From the NCBI RefSeq assembly GCF_011174705.1, contig NZ_JAANIJ010000001.1, positions 2,604,001 to 2,668,000 of the forward strand: 64,000 bases of DNA, given 5' to 3'. This document shows, piece after piece, positions 1 through 9,764 of this stretch (position 1 is its first letter; every line of letters begins with the position of its first letter). The notes below the pieces were generated by a model that worked only from the letters and a program-made list of their open reading frames with translations, did not search any database and had not been told where the DNA came from. Source of the DNA: Tessaracoccus coleopterorum. Its GTDB lineage: Bacteria; Actinomycetota; Actinomycetes; Propionibacteriales; Propionibacteriaceae. A program made the translations under genes and the position numbers.

Positions 1-937
1 CGTCGCGAACCCGCCCCGACCAGAGGCCGAACGCCTGCCAGGTCGCGTTGGAGAACACCTTCAGGTCGATGGATGTTTCCTTCACGTGGAACGGGGTGAG
101 CATCAGGTCGATCCTCTCCCCGCGCACCCGCCACGGCCGCATCGGGTCGACGGTGTCGTAGTCCCAGGCGAGTTCCTCGCTGATCTTGTGCAGCCGCCCG
201 CCGAGCAGCAGCGAGTTCTCCACCGAGCCGGTGCCGTCGGTCCACCGGCCGCCGAGTTGGATGCCGACGACCCTGCCATCCACCACGCCCGACCCGGCGC
301 CCCAGTTCCAGGTGACGTCGTAGGGCCACCGGCCGCGGCCGTGATCGAGTGTGGCCCACGCGTCGTCCCCGTCGACGGCGTGGCGGACGCCGTCCAGCCT
401 GATCCAGCCGGTCGCGGGTCGCGCCACGTCCTTGACGGTGTACTGGAACAGCCTGTCGTCCCAGGGCACCACGACGCCGAGGCGCTCGTGGCCCTCGGGC
501 AGGTGCGCGTAGATGTCGAGCTCGATCCGCGGCCCGCGGGCCCGCAGCCGGGTACCGCCACCGTCGGCGTCCATCGCGATCTTCACGTGGCGGGTCCGCG
601 CCCGCACCGGGCCGGCGTCCAGGGTGCCGGGGAGCGTCGCGCTACCGCCCAGCACCCCGATGGCCTCGTGGGTCACCTCGGTGCCGGTCGCGCGGTCGAG
701 CAGCCAGATGCTGTGCACCGCGGCGTAGTCGAGGCTCGAGGCGGTGACGGCGACCACATGGGTGGGCGTCGTGACGCACCAGTACTCCCACCGCTTGTTG
801 CGCCCCTTGCCGAGCGCTCCGCGGCCGATGCCGTCGGTGCGGACCAGCGGCGTCCGCGTCCAGCCCACCGCATCGGGGTTGAGCCTCCCGTCGGGGAGCG
901 TCAGGTCGACCGGTGCGGTGATCTCGCGCTCCGTGAC
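1..937 (-). CDS. DUF2804 family protein, 3' end beyond the window
   Basis: Uncharacterised DUF2804 protein, often found beside glycosidases; no reaction is known. The translation carries the family's conserved stretches: RNKRWEYWCVTTPTHVVA, SSLDYAAVH, GVVVPWDDRLFQYTVKD, LDHGRGRWPYDVTWNWGAGS, LGGRWTDGTGSVENSLL and LHKISEELAWDY. It reads off the left edge at position 1, so the C-terminus is missing. No ATG, GTG or TTG start is visible: the frame is continuous with the end of the upstream GH2 gene. Either the two are fused or a base error has erased the stop/start junction near 937-965. The boundary given is where family similarity begins. The family call is firm; the start is not. Confidence 0.75.
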
Positions 938-2720
938 GGCGATCGCCGCGCGCGGCCGGAGCCGGGCCGCAGCGTCGAAGCGCTGCCGGAGCCGCTCGTT
1001 CGAGGCGCGCACGGCGTCGACGTCGAGCTTCAGGACCCGCCGGTCGTAGGTGATGAGCCCGTTGGTCTCCTGCTCGACGTCGGCCAGCTGGGTGTAGACG
1101 AACGCCGCGAGCGCCTCGTCGACCGCTGGCCCGACCTCGGCATGCTGCAGCCGGAGGAAGGCACGCTGGAAGGCGCCCGGTCGGGGATCCTGCGGTAGCC
1201 GAACTCCCTGTCGTTCCAGGTGTGACCCTCGACGCGGTGCGAGTAGCCGCCGTACTCGGTCAGGGCCGCGGCCCGCGCGTCGGCGGCGTCGCGGCGGGAG
1301 AGCCGGTAGCGGCGGAAGTAGACGTGCCTGCTGGCGAAGTCGCCCGCTCCGCGGTCGTGCCAGCCGCTCGCGTGGTCGATCGGGCGGGTCGGGTCGAGTG
1401 CGCGGATCCCGTCGGTGACCGCGACCGAGTCGAACTGGCCCCAGCCCTCGTTGAACGGCACCCACACGGCGACGGCGGGGAGGAGCGCAGCAGGCGGACT
1501 GTCGCGTGCGCCTCATCGAGGAACTCGCTGCGACCCGGCTCGTCCTGCCTGCCGAACAGGGTGTGGCGCCGGTCGTCGAGCGACATCGGCAGCGCGACCG
1601 GGGCCTGGATGACGGCCGGGTTGTACGGGCGGCCGCCGTTGACCATGTCCTGCCACACCAGCATGCCCAGCCGGTCGCAGTGGTGGTACCAGCGCAGCGG
1701 CTCGATCTTGATGTGCTTGCGCAGCATGGTGAAGCCGAGGTCCTTCGCCGTGGCGATGTCATGGATCATGGCCTCGTCCGACGGCGGGGTGTACAGCCCG
1801 TCGGGCCAGTAGCCCTGATCGAGCAGGCCGGCGTGCAGGTAGGGCTCCCCGTTGAGCAGCAGCCGCGTGACGCCGAGCGCGTCGGGGCCGACCTCGACGG
1901 AGCGCAACCCGAAGTAGCCCGTCACCCGGTCGTCGCCGAGACGCACCTCGACGTCGTGCAGGAACGGGTCCTCCGGAGACCACGGCCGCGGGCCGTCGCC
2001 GAGGCTGAGGACGAGCGGCTCGCCCGGGGTCGTCGACCCGCGGGCCACCTCGACGCCGTCGGCGCTGACCACGACGTCCGCGGCCAGGTCTTCGTCGGAG
2101 ACGACGGTGACCGCCACCGAGCCGGCCTCGAAGTCCGGGGTGAGGATCAGGTCGCTGACGAAAGCCTCCGGGACCGACTCGACCCATACGCTCTGCCAGA
2201 TGCCCGACTGCGGGGTGTACCAGATGCCGCCGGGCTTCAGGGCCTGCTTACCGCGGCTGCGGAAGCCTGTGTCGGTGATGTCGCGCACCCGCACCGTCAG
2301 CTCGGCGCTGCCGCCGGCCATCCCGGCGGTGACGTCGATCGTGAACGGGAGGTAGCCGCCGCGGTGCGACCCGACCGGCCGGCCGTCCAGGAAGATCTCG
2401 GCATCCTGGTCGACGGCGCCGAAGTGCAGCAGCACGCGGCCCCGGTCGAAGCCGTCGGGCAGCGTCAGGTCGCGCCGGTACCACAGCGCCTCGTCGACCC
2501 TGAGCCTGCGGTTGACGCCCGACAGCGGGGCCTCCGGGGAGAACGGAACCACGATCGACCCGTCCCACCGCGTCGGGGCGGGAGCGTCGACTGGCGTGAA
2601 CGCGTGGTCCCAGCGGCCGTTCAGGTTCAGGTACGAGTCCCGCACGAGCTGCGGGCGCGGGTATTCGGGCAGCGGGTGGTCGGCGTCGAGGGCCTCGCCC
2701 CAGGGCGTGAGCATGGTCAC
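938..2720 (-). CDS. glycoside hydrolase family 2 (beta-galactosidase/glucuronidase-like), frameshifted
   Basis: Cytoplasmic GH2 enzyme that would hydrolyse terminal beta-linked sugars. The jelly-roll sugar-binding domain comes first (YLNLNGRWDHAFTP, RPVGSHRGGYLPFTIDVT), then an immunoglobulin-like domain, then the TIM barrel (GFTMLRKHIKIEPLRWYHHC, FNEGWGQFDS with the acid/base Glu, LTEYGGYSH). It ends near GLITYDRRVLKLD. The start is a GTG at 2720 with AAGGAG five bases upstream; its GTGA overlaps the stop of the MFS gene, so translation is probably coupled. Two frameshifts, at the G run 1477-1480 and at about 1176-1180, are each repaired by one added base. The substrate is unknown; the neighbouring MFS carrier suggests uptake and cleavage of an oligosaccharide or glycoside. 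Confidence 0.85.
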
Positions 2721-4008
2721 ACTGTCTCCTTCACCAGGCGGTGGCGGCGCACGAACGCCGCCGGGATGACGATGAACGCCACCACCACTGCGGCGGCGAT
2801 GAAGATCCACGGCGTCGGCACCTGCCGGGTGACGCCGAGGTCGACGTAGGTCTCGTCGGCGCCGCGGATCACCAGGGCGCCGATGAACGGGCCGAGCACC
2901 ATGGGGATCAGCACCATCGCGATCATCCGGAGGCCCTGCACCTCGCCCGCCCGGTGAGGCGGCGTGAAGTTGCGCACCGTCGCCGACAGCGCCGCCGCGC
3001 CCAGCATGAAGCCCGACATCATCACGATGCCGGCGCCGATCACCGGCAGCATCCCGCGGGCGAAGAACATCGCGACGAGACCGATCCCGTACCAGGCGGC
3101 GACCGGGACGATGGCGCGTTCGGCGCCGATGCGGTCGAGCACGCGGCCGCCGAGCACGCTGAGCAGCGCCGCGCCCAGCAGCACGCTCGCCAGCACGATC
3201 GGGTAGCCCTCGATCCGCAGGTACCGCTGGACGTAGATGATCAGGTAGGGCAGGAACACCTGCGTGCTGGTGCCGAGCACGGCCCAGGCGGCCAGCGTGA
3301 CGTAGAGGCCGGGGTTCGCCCGCACCGACGACGGCCGCAGCCCCGCCATCAGCGTCGACAGGTACGAGCCGGTCGCGCGCGGTTCGGCCGCGTCGCGCAG
3401 CCAGAGCGCCGCCACCACGCCGACGAGCGTCGTCACCACGCCGATGACGGAGAAGAAGGCCAGCCACTGCCCCTGTCGGGTCAACGGGTCCAGCGCGCCG
3501 AAGACGATCAGCATGGCGAGCAGTGGGAAGGTCGAGAGGACGGAGTCGACCCGGCCCCGGTTGGCCGGGTGGTGGTGTCGGTGACCCAGGCGTTGAACGC
3601 CGCGTCGTTGGCGGTGGCGCCCAGCGCGCTCATCACGCAGTCGAGCGCGACGATCGCCGCGATCGCGACCACCACCGAGTTCACCGCGGGCAGCAGTGCC
3701 GCCGCCGTCGTGATGTCGACCAGCCCGAACGCGGCGGTGCTCAAGCCCCACAGAATGTAGCCGGCCGCGATGAACCGGCGCCGGTTGCCGAGCCGGTCGG
3801 ACCAGGCACCCGCGATGAACGTGGCCACCGTCGCGGCGACCGCGCTGGCGGCGACGAGGGCCGCGAGCACGGTGGGGTCGTCGGTGATCGTGTCGTAGAC
3901 GAACACGTTCAGGTACATGTTCTCGATGGTCCACGCGAGCTGGCCGGTGAGGCCCAGGACCACGATGAGGATCCAGGAGCGGCGCGTGAGCCTGGCAGGA
4001 GTCGGCAT
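2717..4008 (-). CDS. MFS transporter, probably sugar or glycoside uptake
   Basis: Integral membrane carrier of about 430 residues with roughly 12 hydrophobic segments, for example WILIVVLGLTGQLAWTIENM at the N-terminus. The loop GAWSDRLGNRRRF between helices 2 and 3 is the classic MFS motif A. ATG is at 4008. A one-base loss near 3563-3568 (CCCGGCC) splits the gene; restoring a G joins NDAAFNAWVTDTTT to RGRVDSVLSTFPLL. The stop overlaps the GH2 start by 4 bp, so the two form an operon. The substrate is inferred only from the GH2 neighbour. It is transcribed divergently from the metal-sensor operon. Confidence 0.85.
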
Positions 4009-4073
4009 CGTCTTCCTTCGCTGGCCTTGCGCCGCCATCTTAGGGGCGGGTCCACCCGACCGTTGGAAAGGGT

Positions 4074-4107
4074 GGTGACAATCGTCGAGTAGCGATAGCA
4101 TCGCCAC
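4074..4107 (+). promoter_or_regulatory. candidate promoter/operator of the CmtR-like operon
   Basis: A GTGACA hexamer lies about 15 bases upstream of TAGCAT. An inverted repeat GCGAT-AGC-ATCGC (4092-4104) ends four bases before the regulator's ATG. ArsR/SmtB regulators usually bind imperfect inverted repeats overlapping their own promoter, so this is a plausible autoregulatory site. The match to a consensus promoter is weak. Confidence 0.35.
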
Positions 4108-4461
4108 ATGGCGATCAATGTTGTGACTACCGACCGGGTGGCATCCGAGACCTACGCGCGCCTGTTCCATGCCTTGTCGGACCCGACCCGGTTGACGATC
4201 CTGCAGCATCTGGCGCTCGGCGGACACCGCGTCCGCGACCTCGTCGAGCACCTCGGGTTCGCACAGTCCACCGTCAGCAAACACCTGAGCTGTCTCCAGG
4301 AGTGCGGGCTCGTGAGCCTCCGGGTCGAGGGTAGGGCCTCCTGGTACTCGCTTGCCGACGCCGACGACCTGGCCGGTGTCCTGCAGGCGGCCGAACACCT
4401 GCTCGGTGCCACCGGTGCCCGGGTGTCGCTCTGCACCCAGCTGATGCGTCCGGAGTCATGA
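4108..4461 (+). CDS. cmtR: ArsR/SmtB family metal sensor, CmtR-like (Cd/Pb)
   Basis: Winged-helix repressor of 117 residues, expected to leave DNA when it binds Cd(II) or Pb(II). The core LFHALSDPTRLTILQHL begins the ArsR fold, and the recognition helix contains QSTVSKHLSCLQECGLV. Cys62 and Cys66 in SCLQEC sit where M. tuberculosis CmtR has Cys57 and Cys61. Cys109 near the C-terminus (RVSLCTQL) matches CmtR Cys102, so all three metal ligands are present. The gene is intact and overlaps the downstream efflux gene by 4 bp (ATGA), as expected for a sensor controlling its own efflux pump. Confidence 0.88.
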   Translation: MAINVVTTDRVASETYARLFHALSDPTRLTILQHLALGGHRVRDLVEHLGFAQSTVSKHLSCLQECGLVSLRVEGRASWYSLADADDLAGVLQAAEHLLGATGARVSLCTQLMRPES

Positions 4462-5391
4462 GCATGGCCCACGACCACAACCATGCGGCGCGACCGGTCA
4501 CCCCGGACCACCGCCGTCGCCTGATCCTGGTGGTGGCGATCACCGCCCTGATCGTCGCGGCCCAGTTCGTCGGCTCCATCCTCACCGGAAGCCTTGCGCT
4601 GCTCACCGACACCGTGCACGCCCTGGCAGACCTCTCCGGACTGAGCGTCGCGCTCGTCGCAGCCACCCTCATGCTGAAACCGGCCGACGACCGCCGCACC
4701 TGGGGTTTCCGCCGGGTCGAGGTGATCGCGGCGCTCGGGCAGGCGGCGCTGCTGCTCATCGTCGGCGGCTACGCGGTGGTCGAGGGTGTGAAGCGCCTGT
4801 TCGCCCCGCCGGAGGTGCCTGCCTCCGAACTGCTCGTGTTCGGCCTCATCGGGCTCGCGGCCAACCTCGTCGGCCTCGTCGTGCTGCGGGGCAGCCGTGA
4901 GGCGAACCTCAACATGCGTGCCGCGTTCCTCGAGGTGTTGAACGACGCGCTCGGTTCGGTGGGGTGATCGTCGCTGCGGTCGTCATCTGGGCCACCGGGT
5001 TCCAGCGCGCCGACGCGCTCGCGGGCCTCTTCATCGCGGCGCTCATCCTGCCGAGGGCCGTGGTCATCCTCCGCGAGACCACCCGGGTGCTGATGGAGTT
5101 CACCCGGAGGGGCTCGACCTCGACGAGGTGCGCGATCACCTCACCGGCGTCGACCACGTCCTGGAGGTGCACGACCTGCACGCGTCAACCGTGGCGACGG
5201 GGCTGCCGGTGCTCACGGCGCACGTCGTGCTGGCCGACGAGTGCTTCCGCGACGGCCACGCCCAGGAGATCCTCCGGGCGGTGCAGGAGTGCGCCGCGGA
5301 GCACTTCGAGCTGGGCCACACCACCTTCCAACTCGAGGCGCCCGGGTTCCACGCCGCGGGGTCGGAGTGCGTCGGCACCCCGGTCCGCTGA
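4458..5391 (+). CDS. cation diffusion facilitator (Co/Zn/Cd efflux), frameshifted
   Basis: Membrane antiporter that exports divalent metals in exchange for protons. An N-terminal His-rich start (MSMAHDHNH) precedes the first transmembrane helix. The LLTDTVHALADLSGL motif holds the family metal-site residues, later matched by the ALGSVGV helix. The soluble domain has HVLEVHDLHASTV and ends at VGTPVR. Two one-base losses, in the G run 4961-4964 and at about 5103-5105, break the frame; adding one G and one C restores a protein of about 310 residues. It is co-transcribed with the CmtR-like sensor. Cd and Pb are inferred from that sensor; Zn or Co are possible. Confidence 0.85.
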
Positions 5392-5409
5392 GCCGCTCCT
5401 GACCGGGGC

Positions 5410-5750
5410 TCAGTGCCCGCCGGCGATGCAGAACTGGTTGCCCTGCGGGTCGGCGAGCGTGATCCAGCGCAACGATTCGTCGCCGCGCTCTCCGACCAGG
5501 GTCGCTCCGGCGGCCTGCAACTCCGCGCTCGCGCCGGCGAGATCGTCGACGAGCAGGTCGAGGTGGATGCGGTTCTTGCCCTCGGTCGGGTCGTCCACGT
5601 GCTGGACCGCGAGCGTCGGGATGGACCCGATGACGAAGAACCAGCCGTCGTTCTCCTCGACGATGGGGGCGCCGAGTCGCTCCGACCACCACGTCGCGAG
5701 GGGCGGGGATCGGAACTGTCGATGGTCACCATGGCGATCTTCAGATTCAT
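5410..5750 (-). CDS. VOC superfamily (glyoxalase-like) protein
   Basis: Small single-domain protein of about 114 residues starting MNLKIAMVTIDSSDPRPLA. It has the vicinal-oxygen-chelate pattern: WWSERLGAPI, the strand IHLDLLVDDL, and the C-terminal ITLADPQGNQFCI. Members range from antibiotic-binding proteins to isomerases and dioxygenases, and nothing here picks one. One C missing in the run at 5700-5703 splits the N-terminal 17 residues from the rest. It is convergent with the CDF gene and appears to be monocistronic. Confidence 0.8.
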
Positions 5751-5898
5751 GTCGGAACACTAGACCCGCACCGGTGCACCGGGAGCAGCTTCCCGGGAGA
5801 GCGCCCTCCGGCCCGTACCGTCGACGAGTCGGAGCCCCGTTCCGACCCTCGGATGCCCACGGTTCCCCTCGGCGCGGCGCCGAACTAGGCTTGCCCAG

Positions 5899-6191
5899 GT
5901 GGAGTTCGAGTTCGACGGCGACGTCATCGAATGGCGCGGTCCGGCGCCCTTCCTCTTCGTGCCGCTCAGCGAGGAGGCCGCGGGGTCGTGGCCGACTCCG
6001 CCGCGCTCCTGACCTACGGCTGGGGCTGCATCCCGGTGCAGGTCAGGATCGGCGCCACCGACTTCACCACCTCGCTCTTCCCGCGTGACGGTGGCTACCT
6101 GCTCCCGGTGAAGGTCGTCGTCCAACGGGCGGAGGGCCTCGGCATCGGTGACCGGGTGCATGCCCGGCTCCACCTCGAACCCCGACTCTGA
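5899..6191 (+). CDS. DUF1905 domain protein
   Basis: About 97 residues, essentially one DUF1905 domain: EFDGDVIEWRGPAPFLFVPL, then YGWGCIPVQVRIG, TSLFPRDGGYLLPVK and GIGDRVHARLHL. DUF1905 is a small beta-barrel of unknown activity, often fused to the YdeI/OmdA domain. A GTG start at 5899 is chosen because the conserved VEFEF strand begins there. One G missing in the run 5982-5985 breaks the frame. It lies 14 bp upstream of a second DUF1905-type gene, probably in one transcript. Confidence 0.75.
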
Positions 6192-6205
6192 ACCGGGAGC
6201 AACCC

Positions 6206-6650
6206 ATGAGCCTCACGCTGCGCACCACCATCACCCCGACCGGGCCGGCAGGGGCGATCCTGTTGACCGACGCCCAGGTCGCCGAACTGTCGACCGCGAA
6301 GACCCCGCCCGTCGTCGTGACCATCGGCGGCCGCTCCGCGCGGCTGCGGGTCGCGAGGATGGGCGGGGTGATCTGCATCGGGCTCAGCAGGGCGGCCCGC
6401 GCCGAGTTGGGTGTGGAACTCGGCGACGAGGTCGACGCGGTGATCGAGTTGGACGAGGGGAGCGCACCGTCGAGGTGCCCGCGGAGCTGGCCGAGGCACT
6501 TGCCGCGGAGCCCGGGCTGCGGGATGCGTTCGACGCCCTCAGCTACACCAGGCGCCGGGAGATCGCCGCGGCGTGGGTGGGGCGAAGCGCGAGGAGACGA
6601 GGAAGCGGCGCCTCGCGGCCGCCCTCGCGGGGCTGCGCGCGGTTCGCTGA
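6206..6650 (+). CDS. DUF1905 plus YdeI/OmdA-type C-terminal domain protein
   Basis: About 148 residues. The N-terminal half is a DUF1905-like barrel (IGGRSARLRVARMGGVICIG, ELGDEVDAVIELD). The C-terminal half has the helical YdeI/OmpD-associated motif ALSYTRRREIAAAW and a basic tail with REETRKRRL. Some relatives are named bacteriocin-protection proteins, but that role is not established here. Two G-run losses (6457-6460 and 6579-6582) shift the frame; adding a G at each gives the conserved reading and a TGA at 6648-6650. It is paired with the shorter DUF1905 gene upstream. Confidence 0.75.
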
Positions 6651-6721
6651 CAGCGGATCCCGGTGGAGCGACCCGGGCCGGGTGGGTAGCCTTGGCGGCA
6701 GTCAGTGCCGAGGAGGGCCCT

Positions 6722-7543
6722 ATGGATCCGCGACTCATCGTTCCCGACGACCAGGTCTGGGAGTCGATCAAGTCCGAATGTGCGCTCGCCGCGGCCAACG
6801 AGCCCCTTCTGGCCGGATTCCTCCATGCGACGGTGCTCAGCCAGCCCGACATCGAGGAGTCGCTGAGCTACCTGCTCGCGAGCAAGCTGGAGAACTCGAC
6901 GCTGCCCGCGCTGGGCCTGCGTGACATCTTCTACGACGTGTTGCAGGAGGATGAGTGCATCCAGCGCTCGATCCTCGCCGACCTGCAGGCGGTCGTCACG
7001 CGCGACCCCGCCTGCCCCGGCTACGCCAACCCGCTGCTCTACTTCAAGGGCTTCCAGGCCATCCAGGCCTACCGGGTGGCCCACTTCTACTGGCAGCACG
7101 GCCGCAGGGCGCTGGCCTGGTACCTCCAGAGCCGGATCTCCGAGGTCTGGGCCGTCGACATCCACCCGGGCGCGCGGCTCGGCAAGGGCATCATGTTCGA
7201 TCACGCCACCAGCGTCGTGATCGGTGAGACGGCGGTCGTCGAGGATGACTTCTCCATGCTGCACGAGGTGACGCTCGGCGGCTCCGGCAAGGAGGGCGGC
7301 GACCGGCATCCGAAGATCGGCCGTGGAGTGATGATCGGAGCCGGAGCCAAGATCCTCGGCAACATCCGCATCGGCGACTGCGCCAAGATCGGCGCCGGGT
7401 CGGTCGTGCTGAAGGACGTGCCCGACCACACGACGGTGGCAGGCGTGCCCGCCAAGGTGGTCAACGTGCCCGCCACGTCGCTTCCCGCCTTCGACATGAA
7501 CCAGAACTTCGAGGAGATGGACGCGTTCGACCCGTGCATCTAG
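6722..7543 (+). CDS. cysE: serine O-acetyltransferase
   Basis: Makes O-acetylserine from serine and acetyl-CoA, the first committed step of cysteine synthesis. At 273 residues it is the long type, like E. coli CysE, with an N-terminal helical domain (VWESIKSECALAAANEPLLA) and a C-terminal left-handed beta-helix of hexapeptide repeats. Catalytic-site motifs are AVDIHPGARLGKGIMFDHA and the following HEVTLGGSGKEGGDRHPKIG. The C-terminal tail ends in CI; an Ile there mediates docking to CysK in other species. The SD AGGAGG is five bases before the ATG. The gene is intact, and no cysK lies in this window. Confidence 0.93.
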   Translation: MDPRLIVPDDQVWESIKSECALAAANEPLLAGFLHATVLSQPDIEESLSYLLASKLENSTLPALGLRDIFYDVLQEDECIQRSILADLQAVVTRDPACPGYANPLLYFKGFQAIQAYRVAHFYWQHGRRALAWYLQSRISEVWAVDIHPGARLGKGIMFDHATSVVIGETAVVEDDFSMLHEVTLGGSGKEGGDRHPKIGRGVMIGAGAKILGNIRIGDCAKIGAGSVVLKDVPDHTTVAGVPAKVVNVPATSLPAFDMNQNFEEMDAFDPCI

Positions 7544-8331
7544 AGGAGATCCCGCTCCCCGGCGGCGACGTCACCGACGGCATCGTGCGGGTCGGTGACA
7601 CGGTGCGCCGCCCCACCGGTGAGCACACGCCGACGGTGCACCTCGTGCTGCGGCACCTGGCATCCGTCGGGTTCGAGGGTGCCCCGCGGGTGCTGGGCAT
7701 CGACGGGCGAGGACGCGAGATCCTCTCCTTCGTCGACGGCGAGGTGGCGGGGCATCCCACGCCGGCCTGGGTCGCCGACGTCGAGCGTGGTCGCTCCGTT
7801 GCCCGGCTGCTGCGCAGGCTCGACGACGCCATGGAGCCGCTCGGCATCCCAGACGGCGTCGACGGGGGCCCCCGCCCGCCGGATCGCCGGAGCCCGTCGG
7901 CCCGCCCCCGACGCTGCTCGGGCACCGCGACGTGACGCCCGGGAACACGGTCTTCCGCGACGGGGTCGCCGTCGCCCTGATCGACTTCGACCTCGTCCGG
8001 CCCAGCTCCCGGGTCGACGAGGTGGTGAACCTGCTGCTGTGGTGGGCGGGCTGGCAGGCGCCCGAGGACCGCAACCAGGTCTTCGACGGCGTCGACGTCG
8101 CCGCGCACGCCCGCGCCCTCGTGGACGCCTACGGGCTTGACGCCGCGGACCGGGCCTGGCTCGTGCCCGTCTCGATCAGCGTGGCCGACCGGTCCTGGTT
8201 CTCGATGCGCGACCGTGCGGAGCGACTCGGGGCGGCTGGGCCCGGATGTGGGACGACGGTGTGGGCGACGCGATCCGCCGCCGTGGGCCTGGCTCAGGGC
8301 CTCGGCCGACCGGCTCGCCGCGGCCCTCTGA
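7534..8331 (+). CDS. aminoglycoside-phosphotransferase-fold kinase-like protein, frameshifted
   Basis: About 265 residues in the APH/choline-kinase fold. A GTG start overlaps the cysE stop by 10 bp. Visible motifs are IVRVGDTVRRPTGEHTPTVH (N-lobe), a repaired catalytic loop LLGHRDVTPGNTVFRDG with the family Asp and Asn, and LIDFDLVRPSSR with the metal-binding Asp. The C-terminal tract is VVNLLLWWAGWQ. At least three base losses occur (about 7860-7910, 8228-8232 and 8288). The substrate is unknown; chromosomal members of this fold in actinobacteria are mostly not drug-resistance genes. Confidence 0.7.
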
Positions 8332-8377
8332 TTCCCCGAATCCGGTCCCACCCGCACCCCAGGCCTTAGCCTGAGGC

Positions 8378-8812
8378 ATGCGGATCACAGATGTCATCAA
8401 CCACAAGGGCAGCGAGGTCGTCACCGCACGGCCCGATGAAGACGTGGCCCACCTCGTGGGCCTCCTCAGTTCCCGCAACATCGGCGCGGTGGTGATCGTC
8501 GACGACGAGGGACAGGTCGTGGGCATCGCAGGGGAGCGCGACATCGTCCGGGCACTCCACCGGTTCGGGACCGGCACCCTCACCCAACCGATCTCCGCGA
8601 TCATGACCGGCGACGTGCACACCTGCGGCTTCGACGACGACCTCGCCGTCATCGCGGCCGCCATGACCGAGTTGCGGGTGCGACACATGCCGGTGCTGTC
8701 CGACGGGCGGCTCGCGGCCATCGTCTCCATCGGTGACCTGGTGAAGAACCGGATCGACCAGTTGCAGGTCGAACAGGAGCACCTCGTCCGGTATCTGCAG
8801 ACGGCGCCGTAG
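8378..8812 (+). CDS. tandem CBS domain protein
   Basis: 144 residues consisting of two CBS domains (one Bateman module). The first runs through ARPDEDVAHLVGLLSSRNIG and GIAGERDIVRAL; the second through IMTGDVHTCGFDDDLAVIAA and RHMPVLSDGRLAAIVSIGDL. Such stand-alone proteins bind adenine nucleotides and act as energy or redox sensors, but no partner is identifiable here. Intact, with a clear ATG at 8378. Confidence 0.88.
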   Translation: MRITDVINHKGSEVVTARPDEDVAHLVGLLSSRNIGAVVIVDDEGQVVGIAGERDIVRALHRFGTGTLTQPISAIMTGDVHTCGFDDDLAVIAAAMTELRVRHMPVLSDGRLAAIVSIGDLVKNRIDQLQVEQEHLVRYLQTAP

Positions 8813-8819
8813 GTCCCGC

Positions 8820-9752
8820 GTGAGGCTCACCTGGAACCACCTGCACGCGGACACCGTCGATCAGTGGGCCCGGCTCACCAACGAACTCGCGCGCGTCGAC
8901 CGGACCGGGGAGTTCTACGAGGCCGACGACCTCGCGGAGGAACTCACCGAGGACGGCGTCACGCCCGCCCTCGACACGTGGGCGGTGTGGGACGGAGACA
9001 CGATGGTCGCGTTCGCGCAGCTCAGGGTCGGGTCGACGACCGCAGACGACGGTACGGTGCGCCTGCAGATCGACGGGGGAGTGCTGCCCGACTGGCGGCG
9101 CCGCGGCATCGGCACCCGGTTGATGGACGAGGCGGAGGCACGCGCCCGCGCCCTGAACGCAACCCGGAACCCGGGCCTGCCGGGCACGTTGCGCGTCTCC
9201 GGCGGCCGGGAGGGTTCACCGGCCGAGGCGATGCTCGGTGCCCGCGGCTACCGCATCGCGCGCTACTTCACCCTGATGGAGCGACCCGTCCCGGCGACCC
9301 TGTGGCCCCGACAAAGCGCGGTCTGGCCTCCCCGACCCCGGAGGACCTCGAGGCGGTGCGGATCGCGCACAACGCCGCCTTCGTGGACCACTGGGGATCT
9401 TCGCCCTGGCCGCCGGAGCGGTGGCACGACCTGTGCACCGGTCGCCCGGCCCGGCCCCAGTTCTCGACGATCGCCCGCGACGAGTCGGGGCGGTGACGGC
9501 GTACGCGCTCGTGTCGCAGTACGTGCCCGACGAACTGTTCGTCGACCTGGTGGGCACCGTCCCGGCCGCCCGCGGCCAGGGGCTGGCGGCGGCGGTGCTC
9601 GGCCGCAGCATCGACCTGATCGCGGGGCCACCGGCATCCGGGTGCTCGGCCTCGAGGTCGACTCGGAGAGCCCCACCGGAGCCACCCGCCTCTATGAACG
9701 ACTCGGGTTTGTGGCGAAGCACACCACGTCGACCATGATCCGCCCGGCCTGA
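8820..9752 (+). CDS. tandem GNAT N-acetyltransferase, frameshifted
   Basis: About 310 residues with two GNAT domains. In the first the acetyl-CoA loop is PDWRRRGIGTRLMDEAEARA; in the second it is VPAARGQGLAAAVLGRSIDL, followed by ESPTGATRLYERLGF. Double-GNAT proteins include mycothiol synthase (MshD), but the characteristic MshD residues are not evident, so only a general acyltransferase role is supported. The start is GTG at 8820, eight bases after the CBS gene. Several G/C-run losses (about 9300, 9490 and 9627) break the frame. Confidence 0.72.
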   Translation: MRLTWNHLHADTVDQWARLTNELARVDRTGEFYEADDLAEELTEDGVTPALDTWAVWDGDTMVAFAQLRVGSTTADDGTVRLQIDGGVLPDWRRRGIGTRLMDEAEARARALNATRNPGLPGTLRVSGGREGSPAEAMLGARGYRIARYFTLMERPVPATLWPRQSAVWPPRPRRTSRRCGSRTTPPSWTTGDLRPGRRSGGTTCAPVARPGPSSRRSPATSRGGDGVRARVAVRARRTVRRPGGHRPGRPRPGAGGGGARPQHRPDRGATGIRVLGLEVDSESPTGATRLYERLGFVAKHTTSTMIRPA

Positions 9753-9764
9753 CGAGGGGGCGCC

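Noticed and set aside
86..1198. Long plus-strand open frame opposite the GH2/DUF2804 genes
   Set aside because: It is the antisense shadow of conserved domains in very high-GC DNA; its Arg/Ala/Gly/His-rich product matches no family.
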